Shown here: piece after piece, positions 32,969-42,214 of the stretch
How positions within the stretch are numbered: the first letter of the stretch is position 1
How the letters are laid out: the number at the start of each line of letters is the position of its first letter
Assembly (NCBI GenBank): GCA_014804755.1
Contig: JAAUZE010000010.1
Coordinates: 98,185-162,184 of the forward strand
From: Lachnospiraceae bacterium
Lineage (GTDB): Bacteria; Bacillota; Clostridia; Lachnospirales; Lachnospiraceae
Direction of reading: 5' to 3'
DNA: 64,000 nt
Translations under genes and position numbers: made by a program
Notes under the pieces: generated by a model
What the model was told of the DNA's origin: nothing
The model's input: the letters and a program-made list of their open reading frames with translations, nothing else
The model's database searches: none

Positions 32969-35900
32969 TCATCCGAGGGGCAGCAGATAGAATGAAAATG
33001 CCTTTTTGCCCTTTGCGGGAATGCGGTACGGTTCATGGACGGGCGCACCCCAGCTGTCATCGCCGCCGACACCCATCTGCATGCCGCTGATGCGCACAAC
33101 GGTCTCATAGGGCTTCGGCAGTTCAAACGGATGTCCGGCCTGTTCCAGCTCCTGCGGAAGATAAGGCAGCGCGCTCACGTTTAAGCTGCTTTGCCCGTCA
33201 TAGAGAATGTGCAGTCCCGTGCCGTCTGCATCCACGATATCGGCGCAGCGCACGTCGGTATGATTTCCGGTCTCCTGAGGAAACAGATAAGGCGCGACAT
33301 TATCCATGACTAAATTATGATAACGGCCAATCTTACTGCCGCTCTTACGATCAGCGTAGGTTTCCTCCACTCCCCTGCCATACCAGCGCAGATTGTCATA
33401 ACACAACGGAAGAGCGGCGCACATGCCAAATTCGGGCAGTTCGGGAAGCCCGGAAAAACCGTCGCTTTCCATAGTTACCTTGATCAGTCCCGCCGCATTC
33501 ACGCGGTAAGTCACCGTACAGAGAATGCCCTCATAAAGCGGGGTGCGGTATTCGTAGCCGATCAGGACGGTTCCGTCGTCCTCCCGTTTTGTCCGCACGA
33601 GCGAGGCGTTCAGATTTTCGCTGATCAGCTTCCAGATTCCCAAGCGGGCGGGCATGCCGTTTCCGTTATCGTTTTGTACGGGCGCTCTCCAAAAGTTCGG
33701 TCTGAAGCCGCGGTAGAGCAGCTCCTTTACCGAAACCGCTTTTTGAACGGCCGGTACCGTCAGCGTCATGGAAAAGAATGCCTGCCTGCCGCGGTTGAAA
33801 ATATAATGAAACCGCATGGGGGTTTTTCCGTCCGCAGCCGGATATATGCCGTGCACGCCCACATTGTAGATGCCCTCCTCCAAAGAGGGAGAAGCAAGTC
33901 CGAGGGTCTGTTCTTTTTTATTTTCGTGAGCCTTCGCCGCGATGCGGACAAGCGTTTGATCGAGATAGCGTCCGAAGCCCTCCGACTGTCCGAATGCGAC
34001 CTCATAGCCTGCAGCCGCATAGCTCCTGTCTTTTTTCAGCAGGACGGAGACGGTGATGAGATACTCGCCGTCCGCGTGTTCCGCACTGATGGTCTTAGCG
34101 TCATAGGGAAGCAGATAGATCGCTTCCGCACCTGCCGCCACGCGTACGGGAAGCTCGTCCTCGCGCACATGTTCCCCGTTTTTCGTAAGAACAGCGACGA
34201 CGCGGTACGGTTCCGTTCCCTCAAACAGCGACAGGTTTTTGATGATCACGCGGTCATGCTGTACCGTGATATGGAAATTTTGATAATCATGCTTTACCTG
34301 TACGAGCTTCGGGGATGGGGTCCGGTCTGCAAACATAATGCCGTTTCCCGAAAAATCCGCATCATGCGGACGATCCGCAAAGTCGCCGCCATAGCCCAAA
34401 AACAACTCGCCGTTTGCGTTTGCCGCCGTCATCGCCTGATCGACATAATCCCAGATAAAGCCGCCCTGGTAAAGCGGTTCGGTTTCCGTGAGGTCCGTAT
34501 ATTCATCAAAATTACCCGTGGAATTTCCCATGGAATGGGAAAATTCGCAGCTGACGAACGGTTTTTCGCGGTTATCTTTCAGGTAGGCAGCAATATCCGC
34601 CGGTTTCCAGTACATGCGACTGATCACATCCGACGTATCGGGATAGCGGTTATCGTTGGCTAAGCCTTCATAATGCACGAGGCGCGTCTCGTCCTTTGCG
34701 TGGAAGAGCTGTGTCATTTGGTAAATGTCCGTGCCGCCCGCGGATTCGTTTCCGCATGACCATAAAAGAATACTGGGATGATTCTTGTCGCGCTCAAACA
34801 TGGAATTGGCACGGTCTAAGACTGCCGCCTGCCATTCGGGCTTATCACCCGGAATAAAGAGCGCGTCATCGGGGCGAGCGCCTTCACAGTAGACGCAGCC
34901 GTGCGTCTCTAAATTGGTCTCATCGACCAGATAAATGCCCTCGCTGTCGCACAGCTCATAAAAGCAGCTTGAATTCGGATAATGCGATGTGCGTACGGCA
35001 TTGATATTATTGCGTTTCATATTGAGAATATCCTGCCTTTGCACCTCATAGGGCAGCACACGGCCGGACTGCGCGCAAAATTCGTGGCGGTTCACGCCCT
35101 TAAAGACAATGCGCCTGCCGTTTAATTCCATAATACCGTTTCGCAATGCAAATACGCGGATACCGATTTTTTGCACGACCAGTTCCACGAGCGCGGCCGG
35201 GTTGCCGCCGGCAGCGTCCGTACGGCGGATAAAGATCTTAAGCGTATAGAGCTGCGGATCTTCCGCGCTCCATAACAGCGGCTGATCCAGCTTGATGCTG
35301 AGCTGCTGCGTATAAATGTCGGGTGAGGTAATTGTTTCGGCGGTCACGATTTCATTTAACGCGGGTCTTCCCTCAACGGGCTTTGTAAAGCGTACAAGCT
35401 CCCTGCCTCCGGGACTGTATAAACGGTATTCCGCGCTAAAATCTTCCGCCTCGCCCATATGGAGGTATTCATAGCGCAGGCTTAAGGAAATTTGGGCTCT
35501 TGTGTTGTTTTCCTCCAAAGACGTTCTGACAAAGAGATCCTCTAAATGGCACGCCGGTTTTGTGTAAAGAAATACGTCGCGGAATATACCGGAAAACCGG
35601 AAAAAGTCCTGATCCTCCAGCCACGCGCCGGACGAAAAACGATAAACCTGAACGGCAATTTTATTTTTTCCGTCGTGAAGATACGGCGTGATCTCAAACT
35701 CCGCAGGCGTGAAGCTATCCTCGCTGTAGCCTGCAAACGAGCCGTTGACCCATAGAGCGAACGCGCTTTCCACGCCTTGGAAGCTGATGTATACAGGCTC
35801 GTCCGTCAGCACGAGCGATACCTCGCGGATATAAGAACCGGTCGGATTATAGCGCGTGGGAACTTCACCCGGAAGCGCCGCATCAACGCCGTCCCACGGA

Positions 35901-36181
35901 TAGGTGACATTGAGATACTGCGGATGTCCGTATCCCTGAAGCTGGATATGAGACGGTACGGAAATGGTATCCCAATGACTGTCGTCATAGCCCTCGCGCT
36001 CAAAGCCTCTCGGCGCGGAGGCAATATTTTCACTGTAGCAGAATTTCCACTCACCGTTCAAGGACAGCCTGCCGTCCTGCTCGCCCGCCTCATCCCGGTA
36101 GCAGACATGATCGGAATGCGCCTTTAAGCGCCCGATCGCAAAGATTTCGGGATTGCGGATGACATCATAATCAAATTTCAT
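32969..36181 (-). CDS. lacZ: GH2 beta-galactosidase (LacZ-type)
   Basis: A 1070-residue GH2 enzyme: sugar-binding jelly roll (LNGEWKFCYSENI), immunoglobulin-like domain, barrel with acid/base E479 in SCGNESAGG and nucleophile E546 in VSCEFSHSMGN, and a large C-terminal beta-galactosidase small-chain domain (about 750-1060). The length is that of E. coli LacZ. No signal peptide, so it splits imported lactose or galactosides in the cytosol. I used the ATG at 36181, 6 bases after AAGGAGG, over the GTG at 36187. No lac permease or regulator is adjacent. Confidence 0.95.
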   Translation of the reverse strand: MKFDYDVIRNPEIFAIGRLKAHSDHVCYRDEAGEQDGRLSLNGEWKFCYSENIASAPRGFEREGYDDSHWDTISVPSHIQLQGYGHPQYLNVTYPWDGVDAALPGEVPTRYNPTGSYIREVSLVLTDEPVYISFQGVESAFALWVNGSFAGYSEDSFTPAEFEITPYLHDGKNKIAVQVYRFSSGAWLEDQDFFRFSGIFRDVFLYTKPACHLEDLFVRTSLEENNTRAQISLSLRYEYLHMGEAEDFSAEYRLYSPGGRELVRFTKPVEGRPALNEIVTAETITSPDIYTQQLSIKLDQPLLWSAEDPQLYTLKIFIRRTDAAGGNPAALVELVVQKIGIRVFALRNGIMELNGRRIVFKGVNRHEFCAQSGRVLPYEVQRQDILNMKRNNINAVRTSHYPNSSCFYELCDSEGIYLVDETNLETHGCVYCEGARPDDALFIPGDKPEWQAAVLDRANSMFERDKNHPSILLWSCGNESAGGTDIYQMTQLFHAKDETRLVHYEGLANDNRYPDTSDVISRMYWKPADIAAYLKDNREKPFVSCEFSHSMGNSTGNFDEYTDLTETEPLYQGGFIWDYVDQAMTAANANGELFLGYGGDFADRPHDADFSGNGIMFADRTPSPKLVQVKHDYQNFHITVQHDRVIIKNLSLFEGTEPYRVVAVLTKNGEHVREDELPVRVAAGAEAIYLLPYDAKTISAEHADGEYLITVSVLLKKDRSYAAAGYEVAFGQSEGFGRYLDQTLVRIAAKAHENKKEQTLGLASPSLEEGIYNVGVHGIYPAADGKTPMRFHYIFNRGRQAFFSMTLTVPAVQKAVSVKELLYRGFRPNFWRAPVQNDNGNGMPARLGIWKLISENLNASLVRTKREDDGTVLIGYEYRTPLYEGILCTVTYRVNAAGLIKVTMESDGFSGLPELPEFGMCAALPLCYDNLRWYGRGVEETYADRKSGSKIGRYHNLVMDNVAPYLFPQETGNHTDVRCADIVDADGTGLHILYDGQSSLNVSALPYLPQELEQAGHPFELPKPYETVVRISGMQMGVGGDDSWGAPVHEPYRIPAKGKKAFSFYLLPLG

Positions 36182-36207
36182 AGACACCCTCCTTTTGCTG
36201 GATTGTT

Positions 36208-36236
36208 ATTATATTAGGAATCTTTTTGTTTCAAAA
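36208..36236 (-). promoter_or_regulatory. promoter of lacZ
   Basis: On the minus strand TTTTGA (36231-36236), 17 bases and a perfect TATAAT (36208-36213), 27 bases before the ATG. Confidence 0.6.
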
Positions 36237-36253
36237 GCATGGTATCGGCCGTT

Positions 36254-37441
36254 TTACGAAGGCACCTCCGAAGCACTGTTTTTTGCATAGAGCACTTTTA
36301 AGATGATCGGCGTTGCAATGGAGGATACGATGATCAGCAAAATGACCGACGTAAAATACACAGGCTGCATGAGTCCGACGGCAAGCCCTTTTTGCGAAAC
36401 GATCAGAGCAACCTCGCCGCGCGTCATCATGCCGACGCCGATCTTCAAGGAATCGTCCCATGAGAAGCGGCAGACCTTGGAGATCAGACCGCAGCCGACG
36501 ATCTTTGTGATGAGCGCTACCAAAATGAACGCTAAGGAAAACAGCAGAATGGATGCGTTTACATCGTCAATATCTGTTTTTAAGCCGATCGAGGCAAAAA
36601 AGACCGGACCGAACAGCATATACGAATTCGTATCCATTTTTTGGGCAATATATTTGGAGTCGCGGATACTGCAAAGAATGATCCCCGCGACAAATGCGCC
36701 GGTAATATCGGCAATTCCGAAGTATTTCTCGGCAATATAGGACATGGCGAAGCAGAGCGCAAGGCCCGCGATCGGAATCCGCCTTGTATGCGGATAGCGC
36801 TGATCGACCTTTTGGAAGATCTTGTAGCAGACATAGCCGACAACGAATGCAAAAAGAAAGAACAGCGCCGTCTGCGAGACGATCATGAGCGGGCGTACAT
36901 CGGGATCCCGGAAAGCGATCACGAATGTGAGCACGATAATGCCGATCACATCGTCGATGATAGCGGCGGACATGATCGTTGTTCCCACGCGTCCGGACAG
37001 GTGCCCAAGCTCACGCAGCGCCTCTACGGTAATGCTGACGGAGGTTGCCGTCATGATGCAGCCGATAAATACCGCCTTGAGGAAATGGTCGCTGCCGACA
37101 GCGCCCCATCCGTAAAAGCAGGAATAGAGGACGGTGCCGCCCGCCAGGGGGATGAACACGCCGCAGCAGGCAATGAGAAACGCCGCGACGCCTGTTTTTT
37201 TCATTTCCTTTAAGTCGGTTCCTAAGCCGGCGGAGAACATTAAGAGGACCACGCCGATCTCTGCCATTTTTGACAAAAAATCACTTTGGGCGACAAGACC
37301 GAGCATGCTCGGCCCGATGATCAGACCGGCAACAATCTCGCCCGCGACCTGCGGCACTCTGATCTTGCGCGCCAACAGTCCGAAAAATTTTGCAAAAATA
37401 ATGATGATTGCCAAATCCTTAAATACCACATAGGATTCCAT
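36254..37441 (-). CDS. CPA2-family cation:proton antiporter
   Basis: A 395-residue membrane protein with about 12 helices. Motifs include VPQVAGEIVAGLIIGPSMLG near 30-50, GVVLLMFSAGLGTDL (70-84) and SAAIIDDVIGIIVLTFV (about 158), with the paired acidic residues that bind the cation in CPA2 transporters. The C-terminal nucleotide-binding domain of KefB/KefC is absent, so it resembles GerN/NapA-type Na+/H+ antiporters. CGGAGG precedes the ATG. A leader dyad lies directly upstream. Ion preference cannot be told. Confidence 0.92.
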   Translation of the reverse strand: MESYVVFKDLAIIIIFAKFFGLLARKIRVPQVAGEIVAGLIIGPSMLGLVAQSDFLSKMAEIGVVLLMFSAGLGTDLKEMKKTGVAAFLIACCGVFIPLAGGTVLYSCFYGWGAVGSDHFLKAVFIGCIMTATSVSITVEALRELGHLSGRVGTTIMSAAIIDDVIGIIVLTFVIAFRDPDVRPLMIVSQTALFFLFAFVVGYVCYKIFQKVDQRYPHTRRIPIAGLALCFAMSYIAEKYFGIADITGAFVAGIILCSIRDSKYIAQKMDTNSYMLFGPVFFASIGLKTDIDDVNASILLFSLAFILVALITKIVGCGLISKVCRFSWDDSLKIGVGMMTRGEVALIVSQKGLAVGLMQPVYFTSVILLIIVSSIATPIILKVLYAKNSASEVPS

Positions 37442-37457
37442 GATGTCATTCCTCCGG

Positions 37458-37482
37458 AAAGAGTCCCTGCAGGAAACTCTTT
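37458..37482 (-). promoter_or_regulatory. leader dyad before the antiporter gene
   Basis: AAAGAGT...ACTCTTT, extended by inner CC/GG pairing around TGCA, forms a 25-base imperfect palindrome directly before the ribosome site. It could be an operator or a transcript hairpin. Confidence 0.4.
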
Positions 37483-37620
37483 TTATGATTGATTCATTTT
37501 ATCACGCATATCGTCCAAAAAAAAGATTCAATTCACCGAAATCGACATCTTTTCATAGAAGTTTTTATAAAACCGTCGTATAATAGGACTGAAATCAATC
37601 ATACACCTGAGGAAGAGATC

Positions 37621-38385
37621 ATGTCAGACATCAGCAATCCCTGCGTTGACACAGAATTGTTTACGCGTGCCTGCGATTATGTGCGCGGGCTGGAAAAAGG
37701 TGCAATGGGGATCGGTACGCTCAGCGAAAAGACGATCCACGCCATCATGAAATATTATTATGCACCGGATCCCGCATATCATGAGCAGAAGGTCGGTTCT
37801 TTTGTGGCGGACATTATGGTGGACGGAGAGATCATGGAAATTCAGACGCGCGCGTTTAACAGCCTGCGTCGGAAGCTTGACGTATTTCTTCCCGATCATG
37901 ATGTGACGGTCATTTATCCGATCGCGCATACAAAATGGCTTTCATGGATCGATCCTGAAACAGGAGAGATCACGAAACCGCGTAAATCACCGAAAACGGG
38001 CACGATCTATCACCTAATCCCGGAATTGTACAAGCTGAAAATGTATCTGCAAAATGAACATCTGCACTTTACGGTTCCGTTTATCGACGTACAGGAGACG
38101 CGTGTGCTGGACGGATGGAGCCGCAATAAAAAGCGGGGTTCCCACCGCAATGACGGCGTTCCCGTGGGAATCTTCGACGAGGTGCGAATCAATACCAGAG
38201 AGGATTACCGCGTGCTTCTGCCCGACGGACTGCCGCCTAACTTTACGACGAAGGATTATAAACAGGCCGCGCATGTTTCAATCGGCATTGCTTCGACGGC
38301 GCTCAATATTCTTTTTTCACTGGGATTGGTGGAGCGGATCGGCAAGGAGGGCAAAGCGTATCTTTATCGGGAAGCGCCGGTCTGA
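37621..38385 (+). CDS. unknown protein with nuclease-like core and winged-helix end
   Basis: I do not recognise a named family for this 254-residue protein. VGSFVADIMVDGEIMEIQTRAF (about 61-82) has the D...ExQ spacing of PD-(D/E)XK nucleases. The last 60 residues (TKDYKQAAHVSIGIASTALNILFSLGLVERIGKEGKAYLYR) read as a winged helix. The middle is basic (GWSRNKKRGSHRN). A DNA- or RNA-processing role is possible but unproven. The ATG at 37621 follows GAGGAAGAG; the frame extension to 37489 crosses the promoter region (TATAAT at 37579-37584). Confidence 0.7.
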   Translation: MSDISNPCVDTELFTRACDYVRGLEKGAMGIGTLSEKTIHAIMKYYYAPDPAYHEQKVGSFVADIMVDGEIMEIQTRAFNSLRRKLDVFLPDHDVTVIYPIAHTKWLSWIDPETGEITKPRKSPKTGTIYHLIPELYKLKMYLQNEHLHFTVPFIDVQETRVLDGWSRNKKRGSHRNDGVPVGIFDEVRINTREDYRVLLPDGLPPNFTTKDYKQAAHVSIGIASTALNILFSLGLVERIGKEGKAYLYREAPV

Positions 38386-38427
38386 TGAGAAATGTGCAGA
38401 CAGCGTGAAAAGAAAGGAAAAAGCAGG

Positions 38428-39741
38428 ATGACAAAAAAAGAAAGCAATAAGACAGTAAAGGAACTGATGCATTTTACGGAGCGGGCAACTTCCCCGTTTC
38501 AGGTCGTGGAGGAATCAGGTCGTCTGCTCAGGGAAGCGGGCTTTGAAGAGCTTAAGCTTGCCTCACCGTGGAGCTTAAAACGCGGAGGAACGTATTTTGT
38601 TCCCGTGTACGGAACGACGCTGTTTGCGTTTGCCATCGGAAAAAAATTCGAAGAGGGAGGCGTGATCCATGCCGCGTGCGCGCACACCGATCATCCGTGC
38701 CTGCGCGTCAAGCCCAAGGCTGACGTATGCAGCTGCGGTTATATGAAGCTGGATGTGGAGGTGTACGGCGGCGCGATCTTAAATACATGGCTTGACCGCC
38801 CGCTTTCCATTGCGGGACAGGTGACGCTGAAAAGCGACGATCTTTACGAGCCTGTGACGAAGCTGGTCGATTGGGGGCGTCCTCTTTTAACGATACCGAA
38901 CCTGGCGATCCATATGAACCGTGAGGTGAATAACGGGGTCAGATTAAATGAACAGTCGGAGATGATGCCGCTCATCGCGATGGTGCATGACAAGCTGGAG
39001 CAGGAGAATTACTTTGTCAACCTTTTGGCAAAGGAATGCAAGGTCGCTGCGGAGGATATTCTGGATTTTGATCTCTATGTATACAATGCGGAAAAAGGCT
39101 GTCTGCTGGGCGCGCAGGAGGAGTTTTTCAGTGCGCCGCGTCTGGATAATCTGACGTCATGCTATGCGTGTCTACAGGGAATCACGTCATCCGTGCAGAC
39201 GCTGGATACCTTGGACAGGCTGAATCTCATTGCTCTTTATGATAATGAGGAGATCGGCAGCCGCACAAAGCAGGGCGCGAACTCCCTGATTGCCAATTTT
39301 ATTCTTGAAAAAATATATGACGGATTACCGTTTAGCCGTGCGCGACTTACCGACAGCTATTTTCAGAGCGTCATGCTCTCGCTTGACGTGGCGCATGCCC
39401 ATCATCCGAATTATGAGCAGAAGAGCGATCCGAACCTGCGTGTGATCTGCGGGCGGGGACCGGCGATCAAGATCAGCTATTCCCAGCGTTACGCGACCGA
39501 CACAAAGGCGATCGGGATCGTCAGCCAGCTCTGTGAGGCAAACAAGATTCCGTACCAGAAATTTGTCAACCGCTCTGATATGGCGGGCGGCAGCACGCTC
39601 GGAACGATCACATCCGCTTATCTGCCGATGCGCACCGTCGATCTCGGTGTCGGCGTGCTTGCCATGCACTCCGCCCGCGAATTCATGGCAGCCGAAGATC
39701 AGACCGCCATCAATACACTGGTATATTGCTTTTTTCTGTAA
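38428..39741 (+). CDS. M18 family aminopeptidase
   Basis: A 437-residue zinc aminopeptidase of the aspartyl/lysyl aminopeptidase group: CAHTDHPCLRVKP with a metal-binding His/Asp, LYDNEEIGSRTKQGA with catalytic and metal glutamates, SLDVAHAHHPNYEQK and DMAGGSTLG. It is cytosolic and removes N-terminal residues, often acidic, from peptides. The ATG at 38428 follows GAAAGGAAAAAGCAGG; the upstream frame to 38392 is unlikely. It lies 42 bases after the unknown protein gene and 18 bases before cardiolipin synthase, all on the plus strand. Confidence 0.93.
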   Translation: MTKKESNKTVKELMHFTERATSPFQVVEESGRLLREAGFEELKLASPWSLKRGGTYFVPVYGTTLFAFAIGKKFEEGGVIHAACAHTDHPCLRVKPKADVCSCGYMKLDVEVYGGAILNTWLDRPLSIAGQVTLKSDDLYEPVTKLVDWGRPLLTIPNLAIHMNREVNNGVRLNEQSEMMPLIAMVHDKLEQENYFVNLLAKECKVAAEDILDFDLYVYNAEKGCLLGAQEEFFSAPRLDNLTSCYACLQGITSSVQTLDTLDRLNLIALYDNEEIGSRTKQGANSLIANFILEKIYDGLPFSRARLTDSYFQSVMLSLDVAHAHHPNYEQKSDPNLRVICGRGPAIKISYSQRYATDTKAIGIVSQLCEANKIPYQKFVNRSDMAGGSTLGTITSAYLPMRTVDLGVGVLAMHSAREFMAAEDQTAINTLVYCFFL

Positions 39742-39759
39742 TTCAGAGGTGAAGTGTGC

Positions 39760-41298
39760 ATGAGTACAAACCATACAATTAAAAAACAGGCATCGGGTAT
39801 TACAAGGGCATTCACGGTCGGAATCGCCGTTATATTGCAGGTGGCAACAATGGTATTTCTGGTATCCTATCTCCGGCAGCTGTCCGTCTGGGTCTATTAT
39901 GTGATCGAGATGTTCAGTGTGATCCTGATCTTTGCGCTTGTCAATGACAGTGAGTCCTATAAACAGTTCTGGGTCATCATTGTGCTCGGACTGCCGGTGT
40001 TCGGTGTCTTTTTGTATTTTATGTGGGGCAGAAGGAGGACGAACAGTAAGGCGAACCGGCATTTTCGCGAAGTGGAAAGAAAAATGCTGGACAGCTTGCA
40101 ACAGGATAAAGAGCTTTTGACGCATTTCCAGAATATCCATCCGAACAAGGTACAGATCAGCCGTTATCTCGCGAGGCAGGGTTTTCCGTTATATAATAAC
40201 ACAACGGTCCGTTATTACGGGCTGGGGGAGCAGATGAAGGAAGCGCTGCTTGAGGATCTGCGCAAAGCAAGGTCCTATATTTTTATGGAATATTTCATTA
40301 TTAAGGACGGCATATTCTGGCATGATGTGTACGAGGTTCTGAAGCAAAAGGCAAAAGAAGGCGTTGAGGTATGGCTGCTTTTGGACGATTTCGGGTGTAT
40401 CATTATTAATACGTCGCAGTTTCGCGAGGAGGTGCGCGCAAACGGGATTACGCTTGCGGAGTTTGCGCCGATCCATAAGGATATTAACCGTCTTTCTTTT
40501 AATTACCGCAACCATCAGAAGATCACGGTCATTGACGGAAATATCGGCTATACCGGCGGAATCAATCTTGCAGACGAATATATCAATGAGATCGATCGGT
40601 TCGGACACTGGAAGGATACGGCGGTGCGCTTAGAGGGCGCGGGCGTGTATTCTCTGACGAGCTTCTTTTTGGAGATGTGGCAGATCGCGGAGGGCACGGA
40701 GGAGCTGGATTATACTTTATATAAGCCGACGGCGCATATCGAGTCGGAGAGTATGGTGCAGCCGTTTGCGGACGGTCCGGCGAGCAATCCGAAGAATACC
40801 GCAGAGAGCGCCTACACGCATATGATCAACAAGGCGCGGGATTATATTTATATCACAACGCCCTATCTGGTGCTCGACCAAAAAATGGCGGACGATCTGT
40901 GCAGGGCGGCAGAAAGCGGCGTGGATGTGCGCATTATTACACCGCACAGATATGATAAATGGTATGTATACATGGTCACGGTGTCTAATTATGGGAACCT
41001 CATGAAAAAGGGCGTTCGGATCTTTGAATATGAACCCGGTTTTATTCATGCCAAAAATGTGGTTGTGGATGACGAGATCGCTGTCTGCGGCACGATCAAT
41101 ATTGATTACCGGAGTTTTTACCTTCATTATGAGGATGCGGTGCTGATGAGTAAGACGCCCGCGATCATGGAGATCAAGCAGGATTTCCTTACTACGTTGG
41201 AATCATGTAAGGAAATCAAGTATGCCGAATGGATGCACCGTCCGTTGCGGCAGCGGTTTGTGCAGTGGGTACTTCGGCTGTTTTCGCCGCTTTTGTAG
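39760..41298 (+). CDS. cls: cardiolipin synthase
   Basis: A 512-residue protein with two N-terminal membrane helices (about 15-65) of PLDc_N type. Two phospholipase-D HKD motifs follow: NHQKITVIDGNIGYTGGINL and FIHAKNVVVDDEIAVCGTINIDYRS. It joins two phosphatidylglycerols to cardiolipin plus glycerol at the inner membrane. The ATG at 39760 follows AGAGGTGA by 8 bases; the GTG at 39754 is less likely. Cardiolipin content affects sensitivity to membrane-active peptides such as daptomycin, in keeping with the window's envelope theme. Confidence 0.94.
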   Translation: MSTNHTIKKQASGITRAFTVGIAVILQVATMVFLVSYLRQLSVWVYYVIEMFSVILIFALVNDSESYKQFWVIIVLGLPVFGVFLYFMWGRRRTNSKANRHFREVERKMLDSLQQDKELLTHFQNIHPNKVQISRYLARQGFPLYNNTTVRYYGLGEQMKEALLEDLRKARSYIFMEYFIIKDGIFWHDVYEVLKQKAKEGVEVWLLLDDFGCIIINTSQFREEVRANGITLAEFAPIHKDINRLSFNYRNHQKITVIDGNIGYTGGINLADEYINEIDRFGHWKDTAVRLEGAGVYSLTSFFLEMWQIAEGTEELDYTLYKPTAHIESESMVQPFADGPASNPKNTAESAYTHMINKARDYIYITTPYLVLDQKMADDLCRAAESGVDVRIITPHRYDKWYVYMVTVSNYGNLMKKGVRIFEYEPGFIHAKNVVVDDEIAVCGTINIDYRSFYLHYEDAVLMSKTPAIMEIKQDFLTTLESCKEIKYAEWMHRPLRQRFVQWVLRLFSPLL

Positions 41299-41299
41299 A

Positions 41300-41998
41300 T
41301 TATAAAGGCGGAAAACCGAGCAGCGCAGGCAGTTCGGACGGCGTGTGAATGACGCGGGACGCGCCGTGTGCGCGCAAGAATGCCTCGTCACGGAAGCCCC
41401 AGGCAACGCTTACACAGTCCATGCCGGCAGCGGCGGCAGTTGCAATGTCCACATCGGAATCGCCGACATATAATGCGGAAGAAAAGCCGGTGTCCGAAGC
41501 GGAATCGGGCATGGAGTCAGAACCGGAAAGCTCGTGCAGCGCGGCGTATACCGAATCCGGCGCCGGTTTTCTGCGCACGTTTTCCCGCTCGCCGATGGCA
41601 ACGGCTACCCATTCAGAGAAATAAAGAGAGCAGAGCTTTTTGACTGCCGCGTCGGGCTTGTTGGAGACGATGGCAAGTCGGAAACCTCTGTTTTTTAATG
41701 TGTCAAGCATCGGGAGAATGCCGTCGTAGGGGGCGGTAAAATCATTGCAATGCACCCCGTAATGGGTGCGGAAATGAGCAAAAGTCTGTTCCAAGGCTGC
41801 TTCGTCGGCGGATGCGGGAATGCTGCGGCGAAGGAGCGTGCGCGCGCCGTTGCCGACCGCAAGCCGTATTTCTTCCAAAGTGCGCGTCGGATAATTCATG
41901 GCGGAAAGCGCGTAATTCACGCTGTTTTTTAAATCCTCCAATGTATTTAAAAGGGTGCCGTCCAAATCAAAGACGATGGTGTCATATTTATTTTGCAT
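41300..41998 (-). CDS. HAD-family phosphatase, phosphoglycolate phosphatase-like
   Basis: A 232-residue HAD hydrolase: motif I FDLDGTLLNT with nucleophile and acid aspartates, motif II LAIVSNKPD, motif III lysine in RRKPAPDS, and motif IV VGDSDVDIATAAAAGM. The alpha-helical cap matches the Gph/PpaX group, which dephosphorylates phosphoglycolate or pyrophosphate. AGGAGG precedes the ATG. It converges with cls, the stops being 1 base apart, so no terminator fits between them. Confidence 0.93.
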   Translation of the reverse strand: MQNKYDTIVFDLDGTLLNTLEDLKNSVNYALSAMNYPTRTLEEIRLAVGNGARTLLRRSIPASADEAALEQTFAHFRTHYGVHCNDFTAPYDGILPMLDTLKNRGFRLAIVSNKPDAAVKKLCSLYFSEWVAVAIGERENVRRKPAPDSVYAALHELSGSDSMPDSASDTGFSSALYVGDSDVDIATAAAAGMDCVSVAWGFRDEAFLRAHGASRVIHTPSELPALLGFPPL

Positions 41999-42035
41999 GA
42001 GGGAATCCTCCTGTTTTTTGCGATCGTTTAATCAC

Positions 42036-42064
42036 ATTGTACTTATTTTATGCCATGCAGGCAA
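42036..42064 (-). promoter_or_regulatory. promoter of the HAD phosphatase gene
   Basis: On the minus strand TTGCCT (42059-42064), 17 bases and TACAAT (42036-42041). Confidence 0.65.
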
Positions 42065-42096
42065 GATGTTTTCCGTAACGGTGTTAAATGTTTGAG

Positions 42097-42125
42097 TTGC
42101 GATTGATTTCATGGTTTAGTATACT
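42097..42125 (+). promoter_or_regulatory. promoter of the DUF1016 gene
   Basis: TTGCGA (42097-42102), 17 bases and TATACT (42120-42125), about 90 bases before the ATG. The leader contains no obvious structure. Confidence 0.6.
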
Positions 42126-42214
42126 TAAAGTAATAGGGATATTAGGGAGGTGCTTATTTAATCATCGCGTTCTTAGAAATGATGAAAATCACATAATAGA
42201 GTGAGAGGAGTATT

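Noticed and set aside
33317-34663. Open frame of 448 codons on the plus strand inside lacZ
   Set aside because: It lies wholly antisense to a well-supported GH2 gene, its translation shows no recognisable motif or membrane pattern, and no ribosome site fits. It is a by-product of lacZ codon use.
36641-37213. Plus-strand frame of 190 codons opposite the CPA2 antiporter
   Set aside because: Antisense to a membrane protein with clear motifs; composition is that of a mirrored hydrophobic gene.
37489-37620. N-terminal extension of the 254-aa unknown protein
   Set aside because: It spans a TATAAT box, lacks a ribosome site and is not protein-like.
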